Assembly: GCA_029561355.1 (NCBI GenBank)
Contig: JAKQJD010000097.1
Span: forward strand, 1-50,432
DNA length: 50,432 bases
DNA from: Bacteroidota bacterium
GTDB lineage: Bacteria > Bacteroidota > Bacteroidia > Chitinophagales > Saprospiraceae
Reading direction: 5' to 3'
Numbering within the stretch: the first letter of the stretch is position 1; each line of letters starts with the position of its first letter. The notes below the pieces were generated by a model. That model was given only the letters and a program-made list of their open reading frames with translations. It was not told the origin of the DNA and searched no databases. The position numbers and the translations under genes are program-made. This document shows positions 34,971 to 43,427 of the stretch, piece by piece.

Positions 34971-37745
34971 CTATTCCTTCTTCCTGAACGCCGTTGGCGG
35001 CACGCCGTACCTCGAACGGAACACGGTCGAAAAATAATCCGGAGAAGAGTACCCCACTTTGTAAGCAATGTCCGCTACGGGCAGATTACCTTCCAACAGC
35101 ATTTCTTCCGCTTTTCTCAAGCGGATATTCTGAATGTAGTCACTGATGCTCTCGCCGAGCAGGGCATTCACTTTGCGGTACAGCTGCGACCTGGACAGAC
35201 CGAATTCCTGGCAGAGGTCGGCTACCTGGAAATCCTGGCGGGCGTAATGCTTATCGATGTATACGACGAATTTTTGAATAAAATCCCGGTCGAGCGTAGA
35301 GATTGTTTCGGGCAATTTTATCGCCGGGGCCTCCGGGGCAAGCATCAAAAGTCGATTGCTGAAACTTTCCCGCAACACCTGGCGGTTGAGCAGCAATGAT
35401 TTGATCTTTGCCAGTAAGTACTGAACGTTAAAGGGTTTGGTGATATACGAATCGGCGCCCGTTTCCGTACCTTCTATTTGCTGTTCCATCGTGCTTTGGG
35501 CAGAGAGCAAGATGATAGGGATGTGCGAGGTGCGGAGGTCGGATTTCAGGGTTCGGGCGATTTCCAGTCCGTTCATGCCTGGCAGCATGATATCGCAAAT
35601 GATGAGGTCGGGAGTAGTTTCGAAGGCTTTTTTCAAACCCTCATTCCCCTCTGTAGCCTGTACGACCTGAAAGGTGCGGCTGAGTTTTTTTCTTAAGAAA
35701 TATTGCAGGTCTTCATTGTCTTCGATAACAAGAACTTGCTGGGTGGCTACTGTGCTTTCATCTTCTACTTCGGAAGCGTCCGGTTCCATGCCCGAAGCGA
35801 GGAAAAATTCTTCGCTGGAGAGGTATTGAACCTGTCCCTGCACTATTTGCTCCTCCCGCAGGTGTTGCCTTCCCAACGGTAAAGAAACGGTAAAACGGCT
35901 GCCCTTGCCTTTCGAACTTTGAGCCGTGATATCACCGCAATGCAGCTCCACCAGCGATTTCGACAAAGAAAGCCCCAGCCCGGTGCCTGTCAACTGTTGT
36001 TCTTCACCCTGAAAAAAAGGTTCGAAAACATGTTTCACTTCCGTAGCGGTCATTCCTTTACCAGTGTCTTCAACAGTTAGTTTTACCTTGTTTTCAAAAT
36101 TATCAACTGAAATAGAGAGGTGGATTTTGCCGCCATCGGAGGTATATTTGAAGGTATTGGACAGCAGGTTGAACAGTACTTTATCCATCATGCCTGCATC
36201 GAACCAAATTGGTAACCGCTCATGCCGGGTGATCAACTGAAAATCAATACCCCGGTTATGGGCCGTCTTGCCATAGGATTCCATGATGTTGCGGACGAAA
36301 GCGATCAAGTCATTTTCACTGGCGCGCAGCTTCAACTGCTGGCTTTCCACTTTGCGAAAATCCATGAGCTGGTTGACGAGCCGGAGCAGCCGGAAAGCGT
36401 TTTGCCGGATATGGCCGATACTTTGCTGCACATCCTTGCTGAGTATTTTTGAAGGCAGCAACTCCTCGGCAAAGCCCAAAATCAGTGTCAGCGGTGTGCG
36501 AAATTCGTGGCTGATATTGGTGAAAAAATCCACCTTAGCCTGGATGGCTTGCCTGACTTCTTCCGACATTTCAACGAGTTGCCGCTCATGTTCAAGTATC
36601 TCCTGGTTTTTCTTTTCAAGACTTTGGTAGGCAGCCTGTTTCGAACGCAGGGATATCCATAAAAACACGCCCAATACCAGCGCCAGCAGCAGACTGGATA
36701 ACAACACGAAAATATAAACCCTTTGATTAGCGTAAATATTTTTCAATGTCTTCAACGCTTTCACCTGCTCATCAATACTTTCTTGCAAGCTGAACACTTT
36801 CTTCATTTGGTTGTGAAGGATACGGGCGTTGGTATGGTCGATGACGATGGTTTCGAGCGTATTTTCCTTTTTGAAGGGCAAGTTGATCAACACAGAAAGG
36901 GAGAGCCGAATCGCCTCCGCTCCGCCGGTCGGGTAAAGTATGGAAGCATCAAGAATATCATCTTCCACCGCCTGTATGCCACGACCCGTGCCAGGGATGC
37001 CGTCTATGCCGACGAATAGCATCTCTTTAGCCCGGCCCATATCCTGAGCTATTTTGTAGGCTGTTTCTGCAAGGAGGTCGGTGTGGCCGAAGATGGCGTT
37101 GGCTTCCGGGTGCTGGCGCAATATTTCAGGTAAAAATTTATTGATGTCGTCCAGCCCACCTTTAGTTTCCAGCGTAGCCACTACCTCGATGCCGGGAGTC
37201 GGGATAATGCCGTCCTGAAATCCCCGGTTGCGGGCAGCACCTGGTGAAATGGTTAGGGGCAAAAGGATTTCAATGACCTTTGCCTGTCCGTTCATGCGGT
37301 TGGCAACATAACGGCCCGCCGTTTTGCCAATTTCATAATTATTGGCTCCGATATAAGCGGTGTACAGTTCCGAGTCCGTCTTCCGGTCAATCAAAATTAC
37401 AGGAATACCAGCCTTGTAAACTTCTTCGATGACAGCCGTCAGTGGCCTGGCTTCGTTAGGCGACACGAGCAGGATGTCAATGCCTTCCTCCACAAGTTGT
37501 TTTATCTGCTGCTCCTGTAATTCATTGTTACTCCCGGCAACTTTTATTTTAAAATCCAATTCAGGATGCAGGAGCAGTTCCCGCTGTATTTCACCATTCA
37601 TGACGTCCCTCCAGGGGTCGTCACAGCATTGTGAGAAACCAATCCGGTAGGTTTTTAAAGTAGTATCCTGCTCGCAGCTTTGAACTGTGAAGAATAGCCC
37701 GCCAAACACGACGAATAAAATTATGTTCCCAAAAAACTTTTTCAA
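34971..37745 (-). CDS. Hybrid two-component system regulator with periplasmic sugar-binding sensor (TTG start)
   Basis: This 924-residue HTCS is a whole two-component pathway in one protein. In order it has an N-terminal signal/anchor (to about 24), a type-1 periplasmic sugar-binding domain (about 32-320, with RIGFSQCCDDPWRDVMNGEI, VSPNEARPL, ILIDRK and FVGIDG), and a membrane helix (343-366). These are followed by a kinase with ISHEFRTPL (H413), N-box NLLSNTFKYT and G boxes DTGKGM and GTGLGLSLSK, then a receiver with D718 and K770, and a C-terminal AraC-type DNA-binding domain (about 820-924). The sensor type matches the fructose-responsive regulator of the B. thetaiotaomicron levan locus (BT1754), so fructose is the likely signal. 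No ATG precedes the signal segment; the codon at 37745 is TTG, with an in-frame TAG ten codons upstream. Confidence 0.94.
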   Translation of the reverse strand: MKKFFGNIILFVVFGGLFFTVQSCEQDTTLKTYRIGFSQCCDDPWRDVMNGEIQRELLLHPELDFKIKVAGSNNELQEQQIKQLVEEGIDILLVSPNEARPLTAVIEEVYKAGIPVILIDRKTDSELYTAYIGANNYEIGKTAGRYVANRMNGQAKVIEILLPLTISPGAARNRGFQDGIIPTPGIEVVATLETKGGLDDINKFLPEILRQHPEANAIFGHTDLLAETAYKIAQDMGRAKEMLFVGIDGIPGTGRGIQAVEDDILDASILYPTGGAEAIRLSLSVLINLPFKKENTLETIVIDHTNARILHNQMKKVFSLQESIDEQVKALKTLKNIYANQRVYIFVLLSSLLLALVLGVFLWISLRSKQAAYQSLEKKNQEILEHERQLVEMSEEVRQAIQAKVDFFTNISHEFRTPLTLILGFAEELLPSKILSKDVQQSIGHIRQNAFRLLRLVNQLMDFRKVESQQLKLRASENDLIAFVRNIMESYGKTAHNRGIDFQLITRHERLPIWFDAGMMDKVLFNLLSNTFKYTSDGGKIHLSISVDNFENKVKLTVEDTGKGMTATEVKHVFEPFFQGEEQQLTGTGLGLSLSKSLVELHCGDITAQSSKGKGSRFTVSLPLGRQHLREEQIVQGQVQYLSSEEFFLASGMEPDASEVEDESTVATQQVLVIEDNEDLQYFLRKKLSRTFQVVQATEGNEGLKKAFETTPDLIICDIMLPGMNGLEIARTLKSDLRTSHIPIILLSAQSTMEQQIEGTETGADSYITKPFNVQYLLAKIKSLLLNRQVLRESFSNRLLMLAPEAPAIKLPETISTLDRDFIQKFVVYIDKHYARQDFQVADLCQEFGLSRSQLYRKVNALLGESISDYIQNIRLRKAEEMLLEGNLPVADIAYKVGYSSPDYFSTVFRSRYGVPPTAFRKKE

Positions 37746-37837
37746 ACGATTGGATTTTTCGGCAAGAACGTTCTAAATAGGCTCCCGCCATATGTTAAAA
37801 TCATCTTCGGAAAAGCCCAATATTCGCATTATTAATA

Positions 37838-37908
37838 GTGTTTCAGGCTGATGACCCGAAAAAAAGTGTAAACAATTTTTCCCGCCCCCAATTCCAAGCC
37901 TGAAACAC
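37838..37908. terminator. Inverted repeat downstream of creD
   Basis: GTGTTTCAGGCT (37838-37849) pairs perfectly with 37897-37908 across a loop of 47 bases. It lies between the creD stop and the HTCS start, both on the minus strand. It may end creD transcription; the loop is long, so this is uncertain. Confidence 0.4.
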
Positions 37909-37930
37909 CACTAAATAACAAATAACAAAA

Positions 37931-39235
37931 TCACCAACTAATCCGCCGTGAGAAATACATCACCACGCCCAGTATCACAAACAACCCGAGACTCCCGATC
38001 AGCAGGGCATAATCCTGTTGTTGGAGCACCACGAACAGGAAGCCATGAAGCAGGGTCAGTGCGCCGCTGATGAAGAGTGCCACGCGGCCCGAATTGAACA
38101 GCGCTTTGGCGTACATACCCGTAAGGCCAATGGTCATCGTCGCCGCGATCAGGTAGGCGTAATTGAAAGAAATATGCTCGGAAATGGCTACCAGCAAGGT
38201 GTAAAAGATCACCATTGCCAGCCCGATGAGTGCATATTGAAACGGGTGAATCCGGTTGGCCTGCCGCATTTCCACAAAAAAGACCGTCAGGAAAGTAAGG
38301 CCTATAAACAGAATCGCGTATTTCACCGAACGCGTGGATTTTTGGTAGTTATCCACCGGCATAATGAAATCGACGCCAAAAGCGCTTTCGCTGAACGACA
38401 TATACTGGTCGCTGTTCCACTGCTGCGGGTAATTGCGGTTGAGGTTCAGTACCTTCCAGGAGGCATCAAAACCGGCGGCAGACACATTTTTTTCATCCGG
38501 CAAAAAAGCGCCCGTAAAACTCGGATCCGCCCAGGGCGAAGTCAGTTTCACCGTCGTTACTTTTCCGAGCGGCGTAAAAAACAGAGAACCCGAGCCTTTC
38601 AGCGCTACGTCGATCCGAAACCGGTGCGAAGCCGTGTCGGCCGGATTCAAAGGCAAGGCAACATTTATACCGCTGTTGATCATGCCCGGCACCGGAATTC
38701 CCGGTTCGAAAACCGCCTCCCGGTCGTCCCAAAGCAACTTCACCTGGTCTTCCAGGCCGCGCAGATCGGGTATAGCGAATTGCAGTACCGCTTTATTCCA
38801 CAATATCTCTGCGTTCTGCGGAATCAGTTTTTCAGGCTGGAACTTGGAAAAAGAACCTTCCAGGGTTATTTTGGAACTATACAGGACGACATCAAAAATA
38901 CCACGGTGCCGTTTTTCAGGGTTGACTGCACCATTTACAACGAGTTCGTCGGGCAGGAAAAACGTATATTTCGTTTCCCGCGCAATTTCCTTCCCGTCGG
39001 CAGCACGCTGCACGATCTGGTAGGGAATGGACAACACAGGACCGGCAAGCGACTGACTTTGCCCCCATTTGCTGCTCACTTCGGTAACCGCCTCCTGTTG
39101 CCGGTATTGCCGTTCATTAATGAGGCCGTCGATCATCGATGTCGGGATCAGCAAAGCCAGCAATAGCATAAAAATGAGTACGCCCTTGATCGTGGTAGCC
39201 TGGCGTTGCCAGAAGGATGGTTCGGTAGATTCCAT
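37931..39235 (-). CDS. creD: CreD-family inner-membrane protein
   Basis: This 434-residue protein (ATG at 39235) matches the CreD/inner membrane protein pattern. One N-terminal helix carries GVLIFMLLLALLIPTSMI followed by INERQYRQQEAVTEVSSKWG and GPVLSIPYQ. A large periplasmic part follows to about residue 300 (with FLPDELVVNG and the FGVDFIMPVDNYQKS.RSVKYAILF segment), and then five or six helices. In E. coli CreD belongs to the cre regulon and affects envelope integrity; no CreBC-like genes are next to it here. A clear promoter lies just upstream. The ATG at 39271 falls inside that promoter and is rejected. Confidence 0.92.
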   Translation of the reverse strand: MESTEPSFWQRQATTIKGVLIFMLLLALLIPTSMIDGLINERQYRQQEAVTEVSSKWGQSQSLAGPVLSIPYQIVQRAADGKEIARETKYTFFLPDELVVNGAVNPEKRHRGIFDVVLYSSKITLEGSFSKFQPEKLIPQNAEILWNKAVLQFAIPDLRGLEDQVKLLWDDREAVFEPGIPVPGMINSGINVALPLNPADTASHRFRIDVALKGSGSLFFTPLGKVTTVKLTSPWADPSFTGAFLPDEKNVSAAGFDASWKVLNLNRNYPQQWNSDQYMSFSESAFGVDFIMPVDNYQKSTRSVKYAILFIGLTFLTVFFVEMRQANRIHPFQYALIGLAMVIFYTLLVAISEHISFNYAYLIAATMTIGLTGMYAKALFNSGRVALFISGALTLLHGFLFVVLQQQDYALLIGSLGLFVILGVVMYFSRRISW

Positions 39236-39268
39236 ATATTTTGCTTGATTTAAAATTACTTTGAAATG

Positions 39269-39298
39269 CAAAGTTATTTGACATTTTCAAATATGCAA
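39269..39298 (-). promoter_or_regulatory. creD promoter
   Basis: On the minus strand TTG (39296-39298) is followed after 19 bases by TAACTTTG (39269-39276), a full consensus match. The transcript should start near 39262, about 27 bases before the ATG at 39235. Confidence 0.7.
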
Positions 39299-39349
39299 GC
39301 GAAGCAATGGAATTTTTCTTTCCGTTCACCTTCGGCCCTGCGAATGCAT

Positions 39350-39357
39350 TAAGTTTG
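39350..39357 (+). promoter_or_regulatory. Putative promoter -7 box for the lipoprotein gene
   Basis: TAAGTTTG fits TAnnTTTG. The -33 position has no good match. It lies 28 bases before the ATG at 39386 and is divergent from the creD promoter. Confidence 0.5.
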
Positions 39358-39385
39358 TGCTACCTCTGTACCGAAATCCGTCACC

Positions 39386-40285
39386 ATGAATTTGAAAACG
39401 ATTACCCGATCGCTACCCCTCCTTCTGTTCTGTTTAGTGCTGCTCTTTGGCGCTGCCTGCGGGCTGTTGAAAAACGAGGTAGACCGGGTCGACATCAAGG
39501 CTTTGCTCAACAAAACCCAGCCTGAAATCGACAGCATCGCTTATCATGCCGGCCAAAATGCCACGCTTGGCGCCAGCGATAAAGCCCGCCTTCTTTCCCA
39601 AAACCTGATTCAGGGCCTGAAAGGCTCGATGGATACCCTAGATCCGGATATTCAAAAGATCATGCGGACGATCGACAGCCTGGGAAACCTCACAGACGCC
39701 CAACTCAACCAATTGGGCCAAACCCTGGAAGTAAGGCTCGACCGCCTCAAATCGAGTATCAAAGACGAAGACCTGAAAAAATTCCTGATCGGCACCATCG
39801 AGGAAATGACCGGCAAACTGCGGAAAGAAACCCGTTACCTGTTGAGCGATATGATCCAGGCTTCGCTCGATTCGCTCGGAACCGCTTCTTCGAAGGAGAA
39901 AATCCGAATGATCATCAGCGACCTGCTGGGTGAAAACACGCAGCAGCAGGCACAGGTACTCATACAAGGCGCGTTACAACCTACCATCGATACCATTTTA
40001 CGCGGAGTTGACAGGATCGTCAACAAGGACGTTCCGTTCGTACAAAAACAGGCTAGCCAACTCCTCGTCCTGCTGGCCTTGCTGGCAGCCGGCATTATCG
40101 GCTTGGTGTGGTATCAGCGTACGAAATACGCCAAACTGGTGGGGTTGCTCACCTACCAGATCGACAAAATTCCGTCTCAAACGCTGTACGACGAACTGAC
40201 CAAAAGGATCCGGAACGAAGCGCAAAAAGAAGGCCTCGAACCTTTATTGAGGGATACGCTGGAAGAGCAGGGAATCAACACCTGA
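39386..40285 (+). CDS. Helical lipoprotein with a C-terminal membrane helix, unknown function
   Basis: This 299-residue protein has a lipoprotein signal (LFGAAC, C25). A long amphipathic helical region rich in D, Q and L (about 30-215) reads like an apolipoprotein or tether, and one membrane helix (about 225-243, LLVLLALLAAGIIGLVWY) comes next. The last 55 residues are charged and probably cytoplasmic. Having both an N-terminal lipid site and a C-terminal membrane helix implies the periplasmic part spans or bridges at the inner membrane. If the lipobox is not used, the N-terminus is a cleaved signal or a second anchor. No family is recognised. It is followed by a DoxX gene at 59 bases. Confidence 0.7.
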   Translation: MNLKTITRSLPLLLFCLVLLFGAACGLLKNEVDRVDIKALLNKTQPEIDSIAYHAGQNATLGASDKARLLSQNLIQGLKGSMDTLDPDIQKIMRTIDSLGNLTDAQLNQLGQTLEVRLDRLKSSIKDEDLKKFLIGTIEEMTGKLRKETRYLLSDMIQASLDSLGTASSKEKIRMIISDLLGENTQQQAQVLIQGALQPTIDTILRGVDRIVNKDVPFVQKQASQLLVLLALLAAGIIGLVWYQRTKYAKLVGLLTYQIDKIPSQTLYDELTKRIRNEAQKEGLEPLLRDTLEEQGINT

Positions 40286-40343
40286 GCGGGCACAGTTTTT
40301 TACGCATAATCTTTATTCTAAACAAAACATTTACTTCCAGCTT

Positions 40344-40772
40344 ATGCAGCCGCTATTTTCCTACGCCCCGCTTTCCCGTTTTACCGACCTCTGGTTACTG
40401 ATTTTCCGTGTACTCACCGGCGGCTTGATGATGTTCAACCATGGCCTGTCCAAATGGGGCAAACTGACTTCCGGAGAGGAAATCCAGTTTGCCGATCCGT
40501 TCGGTATCGGGCCGGCCGCTTCACTCACGCTGACAGTGTTTGCGGAAGTGGCCTGTTCCGCGCTGCTGATGCTGGGGCTGTTTTCCCGTTTGGCGACGGT
40601 GCCACTTATCATCACGATGCTTGTAGCGATTTTTTCCGCCCATGCGGGCCAGCCTTTTCAGAAAATGGAACTGGCACTGGTGTATTTGTTGATGCTGGTT
40701 ACGATTTTTGTTTTCGGTCCGGGCAGGCATTCGCTGGATGCGGTTATTACGAGGCGGGCAGGATTAAAATAA
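40344..40772 (+). CDS. DoxX family membrane protein
   Basis: This 142-residue four-helix membrane protein is of the DoxX type. The first helix ends in the family segment RVLTGGLMMFNHGLSKWGKL. Helices 2-4 carry EVACSALLMLGLFSRLATVP, MLVAIFSAHAGQ with QKMELALVYLLMLVTIFVF, and a short FGPGRHSLD tail. DoxX relatives occur in quinone-linked oxidase complexes and redox stress modules, but many have no known function. No partner genes seen here define it. Confidence 0.88.
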   Translation: MQPLFSYAPLSRFTDLWLLIFRVLTGGLMMFNHGLSKWGKLTSGEEIQFADPFGIGPAASLTLTVFAEVACSALLMLGLFSRLATVPLIITMLVAIFSAHAGQPFQKMELALVYLLMLVTIFVFGPGRHSLDAVITRRAGLK

Positions 40773-40824
40773 CTGAAATCGCTTGACGTTTTAGGGTTAT
40801 GTTTCACTTAAAACAGTCTGACTT

Positions 40825-41694
40825 ATGATCCGTTTTTTTTCGCTCTTGTGCTTTGCGGGCATTTTTATTTCCGGCTTTACAACCCTTCAACCCAGGAAAA
40901 AATTCAAAGCACCGAAAGCTTACGTGTACATTCCTTCCGGTACTTATTCGAACGGGCCGGAGCAGTACGCCATGCAGGGCTTTTATATGATGTCGGGCGA
41001 GGTTACCAACCTCCATTACAGGGAGTTCTTGTATCATTTAAAAGCCGCCGGCCGCATGGAAGAGTACGAAAAAGCGCGGGTTCATTCGGAAGCCTGGGCG
41101 GCGTTCGGTTTTAAGGACGAGGCAGCAGCCCGTAACTATTTCGAACACCCGGCTTACGACGAATATCCGGTTGTCAACATCACCCAGGAAGCCGCACGCA
41201 TGTATTGCGAGTGGCTGTCAACGGCTATCGAAGTCAAAAACCCGGATTTTGATGTCGAAACCAGGCTGCCCACTGAAAAGGAATGGATGTATGCTGCCCG
41301 GGGCGGACTTAAAGATGCCCCCTATCCGAACGGGCAATATTTGCAAAATGGCCAAGGCAAATACTTTTACAACTTCAAAGCACTGGGCGATGAATCCATT
41401 CATCAGGATACCCAAACCGGCACTTTGACTGTTAAACCGGACTACGCTTCCGTTTTTTCCGGCCTTATGGCTTATCCCAAGCCTTCCGTTTCTTCCATGC
41501 CTAATGCTTTCGGTTTGTACAATACCAGCGGTAACGTAGCCGAAATGTTGCAGGAAGACGGCCGCACCAAGGGCGGGTCTTTCAACAGCACAGGATATGA
41601 TATCCGCATCGATGCCCCCGATTCTTATGCGGGATTTAAAGACGCTTCTCCCTTTATTGGATTTCGGGTGCTGCTTACGGTGAAAGAAAGGTAA
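40825..41694 (+). CDS. Exported SUMF1/formylglycine-enzyme-fold protein
   Basis: This 289-residue exported protein (signal peptide to about residue 21) has the SUMF1/FGE-sulfatase fold: YVYIPSGTYSNG, FYMMSGEVTNLHYREFL, YPVVNITQEAARMYCEWLS, TRLPTEKEWMYAARGG, FGLYNTSGNVAEM and GGSFNST ... IGFRVLL. True formylglycine-generating enzymes need a cysteine pair in the C-terminal half; none is visible here, so catalysis of that kind is unlikely. In Bacteroidota such proteins also serve as gliding/T9SS lipoproteins (GldJ/GldK), but this one is shorter and lacks a lipobox. It converges on the next gene with only 8 bases between. Confidence 0.85.
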   Translation: MIRFFSLLCFAGIFISGFTTLQPRKKFKAPKAYVYIPSGTYSNGPEQYAMQGFYMMSGEVTNLHYREFLYHLKAAGRMEEYEKARVHSEAWAAFGFKDEAAARNYFEHPAYDEYPVVNITQEAARMYCEWLSTAIEVKNPDFDVETRLPTEKEWMYAARGGLKDAPYPNGQYLQNGQGKYFYNFKALGDESIHQDTQTGTLTVKPDYASVFSGLMAYPKPSVSSMPNAFGLYNTSGNVAEMLQEDGRTKGGSFNSTGYDIRIDAPDSYAGFKDASPFIGFRVLLTVKER

Positions 41695-41702
41695 TTTGAA
41701 AT

Positions 41703-42026
41703 TTACTCGGCAGAATGCGTTGGCATGGAACGTCGCGACTCCACTTCGTAATAATAACCAAAGGTATAAAAATCAGGTCCGATAGGAAGTCCATAATTTA
41801 CAGGTCTCCCGCCTACATATCCAATATTTACAGTTATTATCTCTTTTTCCTGTTTAATATTTTTACTGGATTGGTAGTTTGCGAAATTAGCATTTGAATT
41901 AGCACTAAATGCAGGGTTTATGCCCGATTGCCTGATCATCGCTTGTTGTTGTACGACAAGGATGCAAAGCATGAAAGCGATAAAGCCCGCCACCATTTTA
42001 AAATAGAGTATTTCTGCCTGTTTCAT
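41703..42026 (-). CDS. Small membrane-anchored protein of unknown function
   Basis: This gene has 107 residues from the ATG at 42026. One N-terminal membrane helix (FKMVAGFIAFMLCILVVQQQ) is followed by an outside part rich in N and S, with IITVNIGYVGGRPVNYGLPI and FYTFGYYYEVES. I recognise no family. It is the last gene of the A+T-rich cluster on the minus strand. A hairpin with a T-rich tail lies directly before its start and probably separates it from the gene upstream. Confidence 0.6.
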   Translation of the reverse strand: MKQAEILYFKMVAGFIAFMLCILVVQQQAMIRQSGINPAFSANSNANFANYQSSKNIKQEKEIITVNIGYVGGRPVNYGLPIGPDFYTFGYYYEVESRRSMPTHSAE

Positions 42027-42042
42027 TACAAAAAATTTAATT

Positions 42043-42088
42043 GAACCGCTCCCGTGCGCCCAATGCAACAGGCAAACAGGAGCGGTTC
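42043..42088 (-). terminator. Hairpin with T-tract after the small exported beta protein gene
   Basis: GAACCGCTCC (42043-42052) pairs with GGAGCGGTTC (42079-42088). On the minus strand it is followed by AATTAAATTTTTTG, the form of an intrinsic terminator. It lies 14 bases past the stop of the 42102 gene. Confidence 0.65.
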
Positions 42089-42101
42089 GTCATTATAAGT
42101 A

Positions 42102-42503
42102 TCAGTAAGTAACCGTTACTGAATAATAACCCGAATTATCCGACCGCTTGGTATCCTGAACCAGAAACATAATGCGACCACTGACAGGCATATTGAAATT
42201 GAGCCCTTCATGGTATTTGAAAGTGCTGTATCCGGGAATCTGGATCAAAAGCGCACCTTCCGAATGATCAGTGTCTGCTGTCCGGCATTTGTGGTCCCAA
42301 TCTGCGTCTATATCGCAACAAACCCTGCCACCGGCGGAAATAGATATAACCGTTCCTTTTTCAAAATAAGTAGTAGAAACCCATTCGCTCGATCTCGAGT
42401 CGACGGAACCGCGCCAGGAATTACCCTGGGCTGTAGCCGCAACACTGAATAAAAGGGAGCAAATAAAGAATCCCGATTTCGAAAATTTAATTAGTGCAGT
42501 CAT
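42102..42503 (-). CDS. Small exported beta-rich protein, distantly like PA-IL/LecA lectins
   Basis: This 133-residue protein has a signal peptide (to about residue 25, ending AATAQG). The mature part starts WRGSVDSRSSEW, continues with FEKGTVISISAGGRVCCD and GALLIQIPG, and ends MPVSGRIMFLVQDTKRSDNSGYYSVTVTY. This layout resembles the jelly-roll sugar-binding proteins related to Pseudomonas LecA, in which the final RxxDNSG-like loop contacts calcium and galactose. The similarity is by eye and weak. Its role may be sugar binding outside the cell. Confidence 0.6.
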   Translation of the reverse strand: MTALIKFSKSGFFICSLLFSVAATAQGNSWRGSVDSRSSEWVSTTYFEKGTVISISAGGRVCCDIDADWDHKCRTADTDHSEGALLIQIPGYSTFKYHEGLNFNMPVSGRIMFLVQDTKRSDNSGYYSVTVTY

Positions 42504-42564
42504 CGTATTTAAATTTAAAAGTGAATGATCTAAAGAGTATCAATGCATGGCCACTGGAATACAG

Positions 42565-42774
42565 TTACCACAGATAGGGAGGATCATCGTCAGGGGGACG
42601 CTTCTTCATGATCATATACGCCAGGAGAAACAAGAGGATAATTATTTCCAGTAAATGCGTGATCCAGTTCAAATAATCGGGCAACAGCCAGTTGGTGAGG
42701 GCACGAACGGCAAATAGTATTAAAAATAAAAAGGTGAATGAGCACCCGTCCATGTAATCTTCTTCCTGATGCAT
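42565..42774 (-). CDS. Small two-helix membrane protein
   Basis: This gene gives 69 residues from the ATG at 42774; a TTG at 42840 would extend it into the sigma-like gene. Two hydrophobic helices (GCSFTFLFLILFAVRALTNW and LLEIIILLFLLAYMIM) are followed by KKRPPDDDPPYLW. It has no family that I recognise. It sits 60 bases downstream of the sigma-like gene on the same strand. Confidence 0.5.
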   Translation of the reverse strand: MHQEEDYMDGCSFTFLFLILFAVRALTNWLLPDYLNWITHLLEIIILLFLLAYMIMKKRPPDDDPPYLW

Positions 42775-42833
42775 AATGATAATCGCAATGGCGTTTACCT
42801 GAAGACTGTGCGGGTATCGGTTAACCTGTTTTT

Positions 42834-43427
42834 TTAACAATTGAGAGCTCTTTCAAATAATACCAATTCGTATTTTTCAGGCGCCATTCTTATTTGTTCG
42901 ATCAATTTTCGGGTATATTTTTGTCTGGCTGATTTCGCTGAAAACTTACTTGCATAGCCACATTTAGCAGCGATGTAGGCATATTTATTTTCTTTTAAAT
43001 GAATGTAAGTAGCAAGAACGCATGCTCCCTGTAAGCCTACAGTCTTGAGAAGCAATTCAATACCTTTCTGAGAAGCCATGAATTTCCGGATAAGCATGTC
43101 TGCGCCAGACCTGCATCTGGGTGTTCTGTTTTCTTTCCAGTAGCGATCAATGGCAGCGTTGACGCAGATTTTTTTTAAATAGTTTTTCAGGTTTCCTATC
43201 TTCATCAACTTTTCAGCCTTTTGCGCCTGGATTCGTTCAAGACCATAATCAAAAGTTTCATTTACCCAGCGCGTGTCGCCGCGGCATACTTTAATGATTG
43301 ACATTTCGATATCCTGCCTGTAGTGAAGGGTGATGTATTGTACGGCGGACCACCAATCCTGCCCGCCGGCAATGATCATCAAGGCAATTTGATGGGTGGT
43401 GAGATGCTGAACTGAGGAGGCATGCAT
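42834..43427 (-). CDS. Divergent sigma-70-family protein (ECF-like)
   Basis: This 197-residue protein is laid out like a small sigma factor. Residues about 28-110 resemble region 2 (WSAVQYITLHYRQDIEMSI, then NLKNYLKKICVNAAIDRYWK). The last third is a helix-turn-helix like region 4 (ENKYAYIAAKCGYASKFSAK followed by SARQKYTRKLIEQIR). The match to canonical promoter-binding residues is weak, so this is a divergent member and may not bind core polymerase. It is A+T-rich and divergent (gap 206 bases) from the membrane-anchored solute-binding protein gene, which suggests a functional pair. Confidence 0.65.
   Translation of the reverse strand: MHASSVQHLTTHQIALMIIAGGQDWWSAVQYITLHYRQDIEMSIIKVCRGDTRWVNETFDYGLERIQAQKAEKLMKIGNLKNYLKKICVNAAIDRYWKENRTPRCRSGADMLIRKFMASQKGIELLLKTVGLQGACVLATYIHLKENKYAYIAAKCGYASKFSAKSARQKYTRKLIEQIRMAPEKYELVLFERALNC

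Noticed and set aside
38018..39166. Plus-strand frame of 382 codons opposite creD
   Set aside because: Arg- and His-rich antisense translation; creD has a promoter and full family match.
42775..42840. Upstream extension of the small two-helix membrane protein from a TTG codon
   Set aside because: It would overlap the sigma-like gene and adds a polar lead without homology; the ATG at 42774 is simpler.
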